From NCBI RefSeq assembly GCF_000502875.1, contig NZ_AYWX01000006.1, forward strand, positions 198,472 through 262,471: a DNA stretch of 64,000 nucleotides, written 5' to 3'. Source of the stretch: Mesorhizobium sp. L2C084A000 (lineage in GTDB: Bacteria > Pseudomonadota > Alphaproteobacteria > Rhizobiales > Rhizobiaceae). This document shows, piece after piece, positions 18,020-26,629 of the stretch. Position 1 is the first letter of the stretch; each line of letters begins with the position of its first letter. A program made the position numbers and the translations under genes. The notes beneath the pieces are model-generated. The model saw only the letters and a list, made by a program, of their open reading frames with translations, made no database searches and was not told the origin of the DNA.

Positions 18020-19309
18020 TCACTTCTTGTTGCGCGAGAGCTTGCCGAGCAGGCTGCCGAGCCCGGCCTTCTTCTTGATCTTGATTTCGCTGCGCCCGGT
18101 CAGCACATGCGCCATTTCGTTGATCATCGCGACGACCGGGTTCTTGGCATCCATTTCGCCAAGCATGCGTCCGTTGTTGGCGGCATTGCCGAACAGCAAC
18201 GGATCAAAAGCAATGACCGACATTGGCGACAAGCCGAGCGGCTCGGCGAAGTCGGACGGCGAAATCTCCGGGCGCTTCGGCACGCCGGCCTGGTTGATGA
18301 TCAGCTTGGGCGGCGGATCATTGGGACGAAGCCGCTTGAGCATATCGACGAGGTTCTTGGTGTTGCGCAGATTGGCAAGTTCCGGTGTCGCGGTGATGAC
18401 GATCTCGTCGGCCTTGACCAGGGTGTTCTTGGTCCAGCCCGTCCAGGCATGGGGGACGTCTAGCACCAGAAGCGGCACGCTGCGCTGGGCGGTGTCGATG
18501 AGCTGAACGAAGGCCTCGGGATCGAAATCATAGACCCGTTCGAGCGTCGAAGGTGCTGCCAGCAGCGACAGATGCTCGGCGCACTGGGTCAGCAGCCGGT
18601 CGAGATAGACTTCATCGATGCGTTCCGGTGAAAACACCGCCTCGGCGATGCCTTGCGCCGGATCCTGGTCGAAATTCATGTTGGCGGTGCCGAAAGCCAG
18701 ATCGAGATCGGCGACGACCACTTCGGATTTGAACAGGGAGGACATCGCCCAAGCCACATTGTGGGCGATCGTCGAGGAGCCGACACCGCCCTTGGCGCCG
18801 ACGAAGGCGATCGAGCGGCCGAGCGGCTCGGCTTCCGGATCGATAAAAATCGACGACACCACGCTGACGATGTCGGCCATCGAGACCGGCGCGATCACAT
18901 ATTCGGAAATGCCGTTGCGGATGAGCTCGCGGTAAAGGCCGACATCATTGTAGTGGCCGATCACCACCACCTTCGACGTCGGATCGCAATATTCCGAAAG
19001 CTGGGCGAGTTGTTCCAGCAATTGCTTGGGCTCGCTGCGCGATTCCAGCAGGATCAGGTTGGGCGTCGGCGCCGATTGGTAGAATTCGATGGCGGTGGGG
19101 ACGCCGCCCATATGGACCTTGAGATGCGCCTTCGTCATGCGGCGGTCCTCGCCGGCGCGCTCGACCGGGTTGGCGACACCCTCGGTCTCGCAGAATGCCT
19201 GGATCGAGATGCGCGGGATCGGCCGCAACGCCTGCATCGCGGCGATGTCCTGCTGCGAGGTATCGCTGCCATCCACCGGGGCGTCGTAGGCAAGGTTGCT
19301 CATCGTCAT
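18020..19309 (-). CDS. cpaE: Pilus localisation ATPase CpaE/TadZ
   Basis: Encodes 429 residues. An N-terminal receiver-like region (about 45-155) is followed by a MinD/ParA-type ATPase domain whose deviant Walker motif is AKGGVGSST. CpaE/TadZ localises the pilus machine at the pole in Caulobacter and Aggregatibacter. The start ATG at 19309 has GGGAAAGAGC immediately upstream; a second in-frame ATG is at 19303. It is followed after 29 bases by cpaF and preceded by cpaD. Confidence 0.9.
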   Translation of the reverse strand: MTMSNLAYDAPVDGSDTSQQDIAAMQALRPIPRISIQAFCETEGVANPVERAGEDRRMTKAHLKVHMGGVPTAIEFYQSAPTPNLILLESRSEPKQLLEQLAQLSEYCDPTSKVVVIGHYNDVGLYRELIRNGISEYVIAPVSMADIVSVVSSIFIDPEAEPLGRSIAFVGAKGGVGSSTIAHNVAWAMSSLFKSEVVVADLDLAFGTANMNFDQDPAQGIAEAVFSPERIDEVYLDRLLTQCAEHLSLLAAPSTLERVYDFDPEAFVQLIDTAQRSVPLLVLDVPHAWTGWTKNTLVKADEIVITATPELANLRNTKNLVDMLKRLRPNDPPPKLIINQAGVPKRPEISPSDFAEPLGLSPMSVIAFDPLLFGNAANNGRMLGEMDAKNPVVAMINEMAHVLTGRSEIKIKKKAGLGSLLGKLSRNKK

Positions 19310-19347
19310 GCTCTTTCCCGTGGCCTGTTCTATCCGAGACTGGCGGC

Positions 19348-20085
19348 TTAGTAGTCTACTTCCGAATTGCCCAGGAACTCATCCGAAAGGCCTCTTGCAC
19401 GGTAGACATCGATCACCGCGCCGCGATTTTCAGCATCGATTGTGGACGGCTTGCGCGGGCCGAGCAGATCGGCCGGGTTGGCCATCTGGGCGGCAAGATT
19501 GTTCTGATAGGAGCAGCCGAAGTCGGCATAGTGCTTATTCTCCGACGTATCGACGAGGTCGGCTGGCCAGCGTCCGCATTTGTCGGTCTGCGCCCTCACC
19601 GCAACATAAGCGACGCGGACCGGCGAGGATATCTCGCTCGAGGCGGCCTGGTAAGAGGTGACGACAAGCCGGTTGCGCTTGACGCCGCTGGCGATCGCGA
19701 GCCGGGCGAAATCACGGGCCGCCGCGGTCGCGGCGACCTCGTTGGCCGATCCGCTCGGGACCTGGATCGTCAGCGTCGGGGCGGCACTTCTGTCATAGCC
19801 ATCGAGGAAGCCAAGAAGTGTATCGCGCTGAGAGCCGGTCATGCCGCGGTCACCGGCACCAACCGGGAGGTCGATCTTTTGATTCTTCTCGGCGATCACG
19901 ATCGGATGGTTGGTGCGGTAATCGTCCGGAATGGCGCCGACCGTGATGCTGTCGCGCTGGGCGCAGCCGGCCAGCAGAGCCGCCACCGCAACCGCCAGGA
20001 CAGGAACGGCTCCCCGGCAGACCCGCGAGCGGCCAAAGCGCATCGCTGCCGCGATGGTGCTTGCCTTCAATGCTGACTGAGACAT
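19348..20085 (-). CDS. cpaD: Pilus assembly lipoprotein CpaD
   Basis: Encodes 245 residues. The N-terminal signal ends in a lipobox (VAALLAGCAQRD), so the mature protein is lipidated near residue 40. The rest matches the CpaD family (pilus biogenesis, often described as OmpA-like) with conserved RTNHPIVIAEKNQKIDLPVG and the late FGCSYQNNLAAQ stretch. It is thought to work with the secretin CpaC. I chose the ATG at 20085 for its upstream GGGGAAGCGGAC; a GTG at 20103 that overlaps the cpaC stop (GTGA) would add six residues. Confidence 0.88.
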   Translation of the reverse strand: MSQSALKASTIAAAMRFGRSRVCRGAVPVLAVAVAALLAGCAQRDSITVGAIPDDYRTNHPIVIAEKNQKIDLPVGAGDRGMTGSQRDTLLGFLDGYDRSAAPTLTIQVPSGSANEVAATAAARDFARLAIASGVKRNRLVVTSYQAASSEISSPVRVAYVAVRAQTDKCGRWPADLVDTSENKHYADFGCSYQNNLAAQMANPADLLGPRKPSTIDAENRGAVIDVYRARGLSDEFLGNSEVDY

Positions 20086-20099
20086 GTCCGCTTCCCCGC

Positions 20100-21620
20100 T
20101 CACTTGTAGATGAAGCCGACAACGCCGTGGTAGCGGCCGTTGGGCTTGTCTGTCTGCATGGTGCCGTAGACGCGATTGACGCGGCCAAGGAACATGCCGG
20201 CGCCATCGCTGGCGGCGTTGAAATTGTCGTCCGGCTTGGCAAGGTCGTTGCGTGCTACCGGCTTCACCAGATAGGGCGTGATGATGATCACGAGCTCGGT
20301 CTCGTTGCGCACGAAGTCCCTGCTGCGGAAGAGCGCGCCGAGCACCGGTATCTTTGTCAGTCCGGGCAACCCATTGACGGCTTGCCTGACATCGTCGCGA
20401 ACCAGGCCGGCGATCATCATGGAGCCGCCTGAGGGCAGTTCCACCGTCGTATCGGCAAGACGCTTGCGCAGCGACAGGGCATTCATTCCGGGACTGGTCA
20501 CGCCCGAGGAGAGCGATACGGATCCCTCGGTTGTCGGCTCGGAAACCGACGTCCTGACCTTCAGGCTTATGCGGCCGGGAGACAACACCACCGGCTGGAA
20601 TTCCAGGCCGATGCCGTACTCGATCTTGTCGAGGGTGTAGGTTTTCAGGCCAGTCTGGTTGTCGGAGGATACGTTCTGGGAGACGCTGCTCACCATATTG
20701 TATTCACCGCCGACCTTGAAGGTCGCCTTCTCGCCTGATACGGCGGTCAGGGTCGGCTCGGCCAAGGTCTTCATGACCCCGGACTGCTCCATGGCGTTGA
20801 TATAGGCCTGCAGCCCCGACGCGCCGATCTGGAAGCCCGAATTCGACAGCTGCTTGCCAAGGCCGGTGAAGTTGTCGCTGATCGAGCCGTAGCTGATGCC
20901 GTTGCTGCCACCGCTGCCGACCATGTTGACGCCAAGTTGCTTCATCACCGAACGGCTGACTTCGGCGACCGTGACCTTCAGCGTGACCTGGTCGTCGCCA
21001 ATGATCTGCAGCAGGTTGACGATCTTGCTGGTGCGGCGCTCCTGGTCCGGGTTGTTGATGTCGACACCGCTCTGGGCCGAACCGCCGGCCGCCGTCTGCG
21101 AATATTGTCCCGTCGTCGCTTCACCACCCGAAACGAAGATCGTCGCCAGGTCGACCGCGCGTTTTGCGTCCAGCGGCGTGTCGACCGTTCCGGTCAGGAC
21201 GACGTTGTCGTTGAGCAGTTCCACCTTGATGGTGGACGTCGGCAGGAAGCGCCTGATATAATCCTCAAGGCCGGCAACATCGCGTTCGACAGCCAGGTCC
21301 AGGCTGACGATCTGCTCGCCATTCGGGCCGAAGACAAAAATGTTCGTCTCGCCGACCGCCTTGCCGAACAGATAGATGCGCCGCGCGGTGCGGGTCACCG
21401 CATCGGCAACTGCCGGGTTGGCAACGAGAATGTCGTAGGCATCGCTCGGCAGGTCGATGACCACAGACTTGTTGAGGCCGAGCTTGACGCGCTGGGTGGC
21501 CGTCGATGCCGTGACCTGCGCGTTCTTTGCCTCGACGACGCTGCCTTGCAAATTCGATCCGACGAGCAGCAGGCCGAACGCCGCGGCTACAATTGCCGGC
21601 AGTTTACCGCTTAGCCTCAT
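20100..21620 (-). CDS. cpaC: Outer-membrane secretin CpaC/RcpA
   Basis: Encodes 506 residues with a signal peptide. The N-terminal pilus-assembly domain (QRVKLGLNKSVVIDLPSDAYDILVANPAVADAV) is followed by a BON-like segment (about 110-150) and the C-terminal secretin domain, ending with GLPGLTKIPVLGALFRS and LVIIITPYLVKPV. It forms the outer-membrane pore through which the Flp pilus passes. The ATG at 21620 has AAGGAA just before it and overlaps the cpaB stop (ATGA), so the two are translationally coupled. A separate small protein at 23841-24263 repeats only its N-terminal domain. Confidence 0.93.
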   Translation of the reverse strand: MRLSGKLPAIVAAAFGLLLVGSNLQGSVVEAKNAQVTASTATQRVKLGLNKSVVIDLPSDAYDILVANPAVADAVTRTARRIYLFGKAVGETNIFVFGPNGEQIVSLDLAVERDVAGLEDYIRRFLPTSTIKVELLNDNVVLTGTVDTPLDAKRAVDLATIFVSGGEATTGQYSQTAAGGSAQSGVDINNPDQERRTSKIVNLLQIIGDDQVTLKVTVAEVSRSVMKQLGVNMVGSGGSNGISYGSISDNFTGLGKQLSNSGFQIGASGLQAYINAMEQSGVMKTLAEPTLTAVSGEKATFKVGGEYNMVSSVSQNVSSDNQTGLKTYTLDKIEYGIGLEFQPVVLSPGRISLKVRTSVSEPTTEGSVSLSSGVTSPGMNALSLRKRLADTTVELPSGGSMMIAGLVRDDVRQAVNGLPGLTKIPVLGALFRSRDFVRNETELVIIITPYLVKPVARNDLAKPDDNFNAASDGAGMFLGRVNRVYGTMQTDKPNGRYHGVVGFIYK

Positions 21621-22429
21621 TTCCTTGCTCCCACTTCGGAAACTTCGCCCGACTTGATCAGCCTCACCGTTCCCCTGCGGCCATTGCCGGAAACGAGATA
21701 GTCGGCCTCACCCAGATTCTTTTCCTGCGTGTCCGCGACTGCCCGCAGCGCCAGGGTCAGGCGATCCGCCATCTGTTGGGCGACGGTGATGATCTCCGCC
21801 TGCTTGGGCGTCAGTTCCAGCGTTGCAGTCTGACCTACCCTGGTCTTCTTGCCTTCCTCGTCCTCCTGAATGGTCTGGTCGATGGCCAGGACGCGGATGT
21901 TCTTGAGGATGGTCTCGGTGTTGAAGCCGGCGGCGCCGCTGGCGGCATCGGCCCTGCGGGTCATGATGACGTCGACGAAATCGTTGGGAAGAATGAAGCC
22001 GCCGGCCGACGTATCGGCCGAGATGGCCGTGGCGACCGCCCGCATGCCGGAAGGCAGGATCGACGACATGAAGCTCTGCCCCTCGCCGATCAGCTTGGAC
22101 CGCCGCAGCGGTTCTCCGGCATACATCGCCACACGGGCAACGGAACTCTTCAGCTTGTCCAGTGCCTCGGGCTCGGCGGTGCGGGTGATGAAATTCGCGT
22201 TGACGCCGTCGGCGGGCCAGGATTGCCAGGCGATGTTGTTTTGGATCGGGCTGCCCATCGGAACGTCGCCTGAAAGCACAAGCACATCCTGGAGTGCCAC
22301 TGCCGGGGCCTGGGGACCGGAATCGACGACGACCTGGGGCGGCGGTGCCACCATGTTCTTCGCGACATAGCCAGCGCCACCCGCCGCGGCCACCGCCACG
22401 CTCAGAATTATCAATCGCGATGCTGGCAT
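21617..22429 (-). CDS. cpaB: Periplasmic pilus assembly protein CpaB/RcpC
   Basis: Encodes 270 residues. From the ATG at 22429 the protein begins MPASRLIILSVAVAAAGGAGYVA, the typical CpaB membrane anchor. SAF-like/RcpC periplasmic domains follow, with PMGSPIQNNIAWQSWPADGVN and DFVDVIMTRRA. A longer frame opens at 22486, but its 19 extra residues precede the membrane anchor and look non-coding. CpaB is thought to help stabilise or gate the secretin. The preceding gap (22430-22643) is AT-rich with two CtrA-like boxes, so a promoter internal to the pilus locus is possible. Confidence 0.88.
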   Translation of the reverse strand: MPASRLIILSVAVAAAGGAGYVAKNMVAPPPQVVVDSGPQAPAVALQDVLVLSGDVPMGSPIQNNIAWQSWPADGVNANFITRTAEPEALDKLKSSVARVAMYAGEPLRRSKLIGEGQSFMSSILPSGMRAVATAISADTSAGGFILPNDFVDVIMTRRADAASGAAGFNTETILKNIRVLAIDQTIQEDEEGKKTRVGQTATLELTPKQAEIITVAQQMADRLTLALRAVADTQEKNLGEADYLVSGNGRRGTVRLIKSGEVSEVGARK

Positions 22430-22500
22430 TTGTCCGAACCCTTGCCCTGGCAAACCACGTAGCCAAGCCGGACTTTGCAGCGGCAATCGTCAAAACAAGG

Positions 22501-22540
22501 TTAATGTAATGCTTACGATCGTGATTAATTTAAGGTTTAC
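22501..22540. promoter_or_regulatory. AT-rich region with CtrA-like boxes before cpaB
   Basis: TTAA-N7-TTTAC lies at 22525-22540 and TTAA-N7-CTTA at 22501-22515, near-matches to the CtrA consensus TTAA-N7-TTAAC. They lie about 75-110 bases upstream of the cpaB start in a 214-base gap that is far more AT-rich than its surroundings. The gap suggests cpaB-tadC can be transcribed independently of flp and cpaA. Confidence 0.35.
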
Positions 22541-22643
22541 ATAAATTAGCCGGAATGTGGTCTGGACGGCCAAAATGGCCGGGCCGGCCCTGTTGAGAAC
22601 GGGGTTTCGGCAATGCTGACAGACAATAAAAATAAGATCGTGC

Positions 22644-23162
22644 TCAAGCCGCCAGCCTGGCAAGCGCCCATACCATCAAAGGCGAATCCGGATAGGTCAG
22701 CAACCCGCCAAGGCCGAGCGCGACGCCATAGGGGACACCTTTTGCCTCGTCGGCGAAATGGCGCAGAAACGGATTTTGGCCGGTAACGGCCGCAAGCAGC
22801 GACTTCCGGTAGAGGATGATGGCGAGCGTCAGCAGGCCGCCGATGATTGTCGAGGCGACAAAATATTCGACGAGATTGATATTGAGGCCCATCCACATCG
22901 CGCTGGCGGCCAGAAGCTTGGCGTCGCCGCCGCCCATGCCGCCCATTGCAAACAGGCCGAACGTCACAGCCAGGACCAGGGCGCCGGCGGCGAAATGTCC
23001 GCCATAGACCGCCCAGTCCATACCCGTCAGCGGCGCGACCAGCGCGAAAACGACGACGAGCAGCACCGGCACGCGATTGGCGATCGTCATCGACAGCATG
23101 TCGGAGATCGCGGCAAACAGCATGCAGAACGGAAAGACGACGAAGATCAGGGCTTCAAGCAT
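22644..23162 (-). CDS. cpaA: Prepilin peptidase CpaA/TadV
   Basis: Encodes 172 residues, an integral membrane protein with about six helices. The two catalytic aspartates of type IV prepilin peptidases are D21 (AAISDML) and D80 in the GGGDAKLL motif. At this length it has only the peptidase domain and lacks the N-methylase domain of PilD, as is usual for TadV. It should cleave the Flp pilin and the TadE-type pseudopilins in this locus. It lies 172 bases after flp, beyond the flp terminator. Confidence 0.9.
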   Translation of the reverse strand: MLEALIFVVFPFCMLFAAISDMLSMTIANRVPVLLVVVFALVAPLTGMDWAVYGGHFAAGALVLAVTFGLFAMGGMGGGDAKLLAASAMWMGLNINLVEYFVASTIIGGLLTLAIILYRKSLLAAVTGQNPFLRHFADEAKGVPYGVALGLGGLLTYPDSPLMVWALARLAA

Positions 23163-23269
23163 CGGCGCTATGCCTATTGTCCGATTTCACGGGGCTCAAT
23201 CTAAGTATGTTCGATTAACGATTGATGAGGCCAGGAACGAAAAGACGACCTATACTGGCGGCGGCATAG

Positions 23270-23298
23270 AAAAAGGGCCACCACGTGGCGGCCCTTTT
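23270..23298 (-). terminator. Terminator after the flp pilin gene
   Basis: AAAAGGGCCACC and GGCGGCCCTTTT form a 12-base stem with one mismatch around ACGT. Read on the minus strand, it ends in CCCTTTTTCT. It lies 37 bases after the flp stop. A terminator here lets the abundant pilin be transcribed apart from the assembly genes. Confidence 0.7.
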
Positions 23299-23334
23299 CC
23301 AGAACGCAATCCAAATGCTCGGCGATAAGGCCGA

Positions 23335-23517
23335 TCAGCTGCCGCTCGGCGTGCCGTTCAAGGTGGTTCCGATGTTGGTGAACTTAGCATTGAGCGCATT
23401 GCCGAGCGTGCCGGCGCCAGTGATGATGGCGAGCGCGATGAGAGCGGCGATCAGACCATATTCGATAGCGGTCGCGCCGGATTCGTCCTTCACAAAACGT
23501 GCGATGAGATTAGACAT
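23335..23517 (-). CDS. flp: Flp/Fap-type major pilin
   Basis: Encodes 60 residues. The class III signal is short: positively charged leader to G14, cleavage G14/A15, then ATAIEYGLIAALIALAII with the conserved glutamate (E19, +5 of the mature protein) and tyrosine Y20. This is the subunit of the tight-adherence pilus used for surface attachment. GGAGTAGGAG precedes the ATG at 23517. Only one pilin copy is present here, whereas many rhizobia carry several. Confidence 0.93.
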   Translation of the reverse strand: MSNLIARFVKDESGATAIEYGLIAALIALAIITGAGTLGNALNAKFTNIGTTLNGTPSGS

Positions 23518-23840
23518 TCGAGAGCTCCTACTCCACGTGTTACAGCACTTCCGTCAACTTCTGTGATGGTTGATCGGATGCTGCCAATCTAGGGAGAAGC
23601 TCTTTCGATCGGCTTAAGAAACAGCCTTACCGATTCCTTTCCCGGTTCGAACATATTGCGTGGTTAACCTGGGGCTAATATACCACTGAGCCTTCTCGCC
23701 CCGGGTTTGTGGACTTCCGGACAGCGCCCGGCGGGCGTCCTTGTCTGCCATCGCATCATTGGCGACACCGCATGCTTAACCGTTGGTTCACCAATCTCGT
23801 TCATGTTCCGTTGATCAGTCCGCCTGCGTGGAGCGCCTCA
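23518..23840. promoter_or_regulatory. Divergent promoter region between flp and the tadE-side genes, with CtrA-like box
   Basis: This 323-base stretch holds no gene that I accept. It contains TTAA-N7-CTAA at 23664-23678, one mismatch per half from the CtrA consensus. An ATG at 23772 is in frame with the next gene and could extend it by 23 residues, but the start at 23841 has a better ribosome site and gives a normal signal peptide. Confidence 0.4.
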
Positions 23841-24263
23841 ATGGCCCAGCCGAGATCGTCAATCCTGATTGCCGCGCTTCTTGCCGTCTCGAGCTTCGTC
23901 GCGCCCGCCATGGCCGGCGCCGGCATCGAGGTCACGATGAACCAGGCCAAGATCGTCAAACTGTCGCGTCCCGCCGACACCATCGTGGTCGGCAACCCGG
24001 CAATCGCCGACGCTTCGGTGCAGGACGCTTCAACGATCGTGCTCACCGGCAAAGGCTTTGGGGTCACCAATCTGGTTGTGCTCGATACGGACGGCAGCCC
24101 CATCGTCGACGAGCAGGTTACCGTGGTGCGGCAAGCCGCCTCGTCCGTGCGCATCTATCGGCGCGCCGAAATCCAGACGATGTCGTGCACACCCTATTGC
24201 GAAAGCTCGTACAAGAGCGAAGCGGAGAAGTCTTCGGAAGCGGAGATGAGCGTCAGCCGATAG
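23841..24263 (+). CDS. Standalone secretin N-terminal-domain protein (CpaC-like)
   Basis: Encodes 140 residues. From the ATG at 23841 (GGAG eight bases before) it has a signal peptide (SSILIAALLAVSSFVAPAMA, cleavage after AMA). A single pilus-assembly N-terminal domain then matches the start of CpaC: NQAKIVKLSRPADTIVVGNPAIADASV...VLTGKGFGVTNLVVLD. There is no secretin pore domain. The C-terminal tail has a cysteine pair (SCTPYCES) and a charged Ser/Glu/Lys stretch. It is likely periplasmic and may contact or cap the Tad secretin; that is inference. It is divergent from flp and heads the unit with two pseudopilins. Confidence 0.75.
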   Translation: MAQPRSSILIAALLAVSSFVAPAMAGAGIEVTMNQAKIVKLSRPADTIVVGNPAIADASVQDASTIVLTGKGFGVTNLVVLDTDGSPIVDEQVTVVRQAASSVRIYRRAEIQTMSCTPYCESSYKSEAEKSSEAEMSVSR

Positions 24264-24400
24264 GTGGCGTTGCCGACTGCCGTTCCGGTTATTGGCTGGT
24301 TAAGAGGCCTGCGCCGACTTTAACGATCATCCAAACCGGACCTCAATCGGTTTGCGCTAATGCTCCTTCCGAGACCGCATAGAGATCGGCAGGATTGGAC

Positions 24401-24982
24401 ATGAGCACGGAATTCGGCTGCGCAGGCGACCACAGAGCGGGACGCCGAAGGTTTTTCGCCCGCTTCCTTCGTGACCGGCACGGCGCCACGGCAATCGAAT
24501 TCGCGATCCTTTCAGTCCCCTTCGCGCTGCTTGTCTTTGCCATTCTGGAAAGCTGCATCTCGTTTGCCGGCCAGGAGGTGATGGCCAACGTCACCGACGA
24601 TGTGGCGCGCAAGCTGCGCACCGGCCAGTTGAGGGCGGCTGACGTTGCCGGAACCAATTTGAGGGACATGATCTGCACGAAACTGCAGATCATCGTTTCC
24701 CAGGATTGTCCCAATCAACTGCTGGTGGATCTTCGCCAATATACGTCGTTCGCCGATGCGGCCACGGCTGGCTTCAAGATCCAGAACGGCGATGTCGTAC
24801 TGACGAAAGGCACCGCAACCCAATCGTTCTCAGTGACAGCGGGTGCGGCGGAGTCGAGGAACATGCTTCGGGTCTTCTACAAGTGGCCTGTTATGACCGA
24901 TCTGCTGGCGCAGTCGATGGGCGGCAACAAGACCCTGCATTTCGCATCGGTGACCTGGCAGAACGAGCCGTTCGACAACTGA
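24401..24982 (+). CDS. TadE-family pseudopilin
   Basis: Encodes 193 residues. A basic leader ends in HGATAIEFAILSVPFALLVFAILES, the TadE/TadG-type signal and membrane helix, with conserved E33. The family is processed by the CpaA/TadV peptidase and supports Flp pilus assembly. The rest is a periplasmic domain with cysteines at CTKL and QDCPNQ that may pair. I chose the ATG at 24401 (CAGGA upstream). The second pseudopilin gene follows after 37 bases. Confidence 0.85.
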   Translation: MSTEFGCAGDHRAGRRRFFARFLRDRHGATAIEFAILSVPFALLVFAILESCISFAGQEVMANVTDDVARKLRTGQLRAADVAGTNLRDMICTKLQIIVSQDCPNQLLVDLRQYTSFADAATAGFKIQNGDVVLTKGTATQSFSVTAGAAESRNMLRVFYKWPVMTDLLAQSMGGNKTLHFASVTWQNEPFDN

Positions 24983-25019
24983 GCGGAATGCACGAGCAGT
25001 ATAAGAAAAGGGCAAGGGC

Positions 25020-25637
25020 ATGATGCGTGCGGGGGCACATCTTATGATTACGGGAGTTTGGCGGAAAGCAAGTCGATTCTGGTCCGATCGCCGTGGCATC
25101 GCGGCGGTTGAATTCGCGTTGATCATGCCAATTCTGCTGATCATGTATTTCCTCACAATGGAAGCGTCGCAAGCCATCGAGACCAGCAAGAAGGTCAGCC
25201 GTATCGGCAGCATGGTGGCCGATCTCGTCACCCAGCAGACAAGCGTCCTCAAGGCGGATGTCGACGCCATCATGCAGATCGGCAGCGTCACCCTTCAGCC
25301 CTACAACCGCTCGCCCCCTAGCATCACCATCACGGCGATACAGGTTACGCCCGATGCGACGAGGGCACTGGTGGTTTGGTCACGCAAATTGGTCGCCGGC
25401 GTCGCCAGCCGTGGCGCCGGCGCCACCACCGAGACAACGATCCCGACGTCGCTCAGAGTCGCCAACACGTTTCTCATTCGCGTCGAAAGCAACCTCGGCT
25501 ATACGCCAGCCATCGCGTGGAGCGCGAGCAGTCAACAGAAGCTTGGACTGACCTCGGCTTTCAGCAACATAACCATGGGCGAAACCTATTATCTGCGCCC
25601 CCGCAGAAGCGTGACGATCCCTTGCAGCGACTGTTGA
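25020..25637 (+). CDS. TadE/TadF-type pseudopilin
   Basis: Encodes 205 residues. The signal WSDRRGIAAVEFALIMPILLIMYFLTMEAS carries conserved E31 in a hydrophobic helix. A periplasmic domain follows and ends with CSDC, a possible disulfide. A vWA-type TadG is the usual third partner; none is present here. The start may be 25020 or the adjacent ATG at 25023; AGGGCAAGGGC lies just before. It is convergent with the PhnD-like gene, 30 bases away, with no clear terminator. Confidence 0.8.
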   Translation: MMRAGAHLMITGVWRKASRFWSDRRGIAAVEFALIMPILLIMYFLTMEASQAIETSKKVSRIGSMVADLVTQQTSVLKADVDAIMQIGSVTLQPYNRSPPSITITAIQVTPDATRALVVWSRKLVAGVASRGAGATTETTIPTSLRVANTFLIRVESNLGYTPAIAWSASSQQKLGLTSAFSNITMGETYYLRPRRSVTIPCSDC

Positions 25638-25667
25638 ACAGAACCAGCTAGGCCCTGCGCAGGGCCG

Positions 25668-26597
25668 CTACTGCTGCGGCTCACGGTCCGAAACGAAGCG
25701 CACGATAGCAGCGGCCATCTCGTAGTCTTTTGGCGCCACGCGAGCGAAGCCGCCGGAATGTCCCGATTCCAGGAGGGCGTAGATATCGGGCGTCGTCGAC
25801 TTGAGGTTGGTGAGGAACACGGCAAGTCGACGCTTGGCTTCCGGGTCGAGATCGCTGCGGACCGCGTGCGGGCCGTATCTCAGCAGACCCGACGTCCACA
25901 CGACACGAAGCGCCGTCACCGAGAGCCCTGCCGCCTCCAACCTGGCCTGCGTGCCCGACGGTTCTCGCGGGCCGTCGGCAGCGGCCGTCACCCAGCCAAA
26001 CAGGCCATCAGCCTTGCCGTCGACCAGCATCGTCTCGGCCGCCGCGGCCGAATCGGCACGGGCCAGAAACGGTGCATCTTCCGCGATCTTGCGGCCTTCC
26101 GCGGCCAACGCCGCCAATGGCAGGAGAGAACCGCCGACGCTGTCCGAAGGCGCCATGGCGATACGATGGCGGTCCATCGCCGCAAGGTCGGGCAGCTTGC
26201 CGTCCCGCGTCAGCAGAACGGAGCGGATGCCGATCGCGCCGTCTGAATCGACCGGAGCGACAAGCGGTTCGATACATAAGCAGCGCTGCGAGGCCGTTGC
26301 ATAGGCGGTGGCCGAATAGATCGCATATTCGATGCGGGAATCGGCCTGCGCCTCGATCAGCGCGGCATAATTGCGGGCAACGACAAACTCGACCTTCATG
26401 CCCAATGCTTTGGTGTAGGCGTCGGTCAACACAGCCAGCCCCGGAACGGCGTTGCCGGCACCTGGCTCGGCAACGATGCCTATGCGAAACGTGCCGATAT
26501 CATCGCGCCAGTCGGCATGCGCCGGGTTGGACCAGAGCCCGACGAGCGCGCCCGGCCCCAGCAACAGAGCGGCATATGTCTTTAACGCAACCCTCAT
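25668..26597 (-). CDS. PhnD-like periplasmic substrate-binding protein
   Basis: Encodes 309 residues with a signal peptide (cleavage probably after AHA near residue 28). The mature part has the phosphate/phosphonate-binding PhnD-type fold: FRIGIVAEPGAG, DAYTKALGMKVEFVVARNYAALIEA, a YSATAYA stretch and the late LKSTTPDIYALLE. No ABC permease or ATPase gene is next to it, so it may not serve transport. Its position against the pseudopilin genes suggests a link with the Tad locus; that is inference. The ligand is unknown. Confidence 0.7.
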   Translation of the reverse strand: MRVALKTYAALLLGPGALVGLWSNPAHADWRDDIGTFRIGIVAEPGAGNAVPGLAVLTDAYTKALGMKVEFVVARNYAALIEAQADSRIEYAIYSATAYATASQRCLCIEPLVAPVDSDGAIGIRSVLLTRDGKLPDLAAMDRHRIAMAPSDSVGGSLLPLAALAAEGRKIAEDAPFLARADSAAAAETMLVDGKADGLFGWVTAAADGPREPSGTQARLEAAGLSVTALRVVWTSGLLRYGPHAVRSDLDPEAKRRLAVFLTNLKSTTPDIYALLESGHSGGFARVAPKDYEMAAAIVRFVSDREPQQ

Positions 26598-26629
26598 GAC
26601 AGAACCGCCGTCTGTTTTCCCGGATCGAT

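Noticed and set aside
13419-26597. Tad locus as a recently acquired island
   Set aside because: GC and codon use look like the flanking genes, and I see no integrase, tRNA or direct repeats at its ends.
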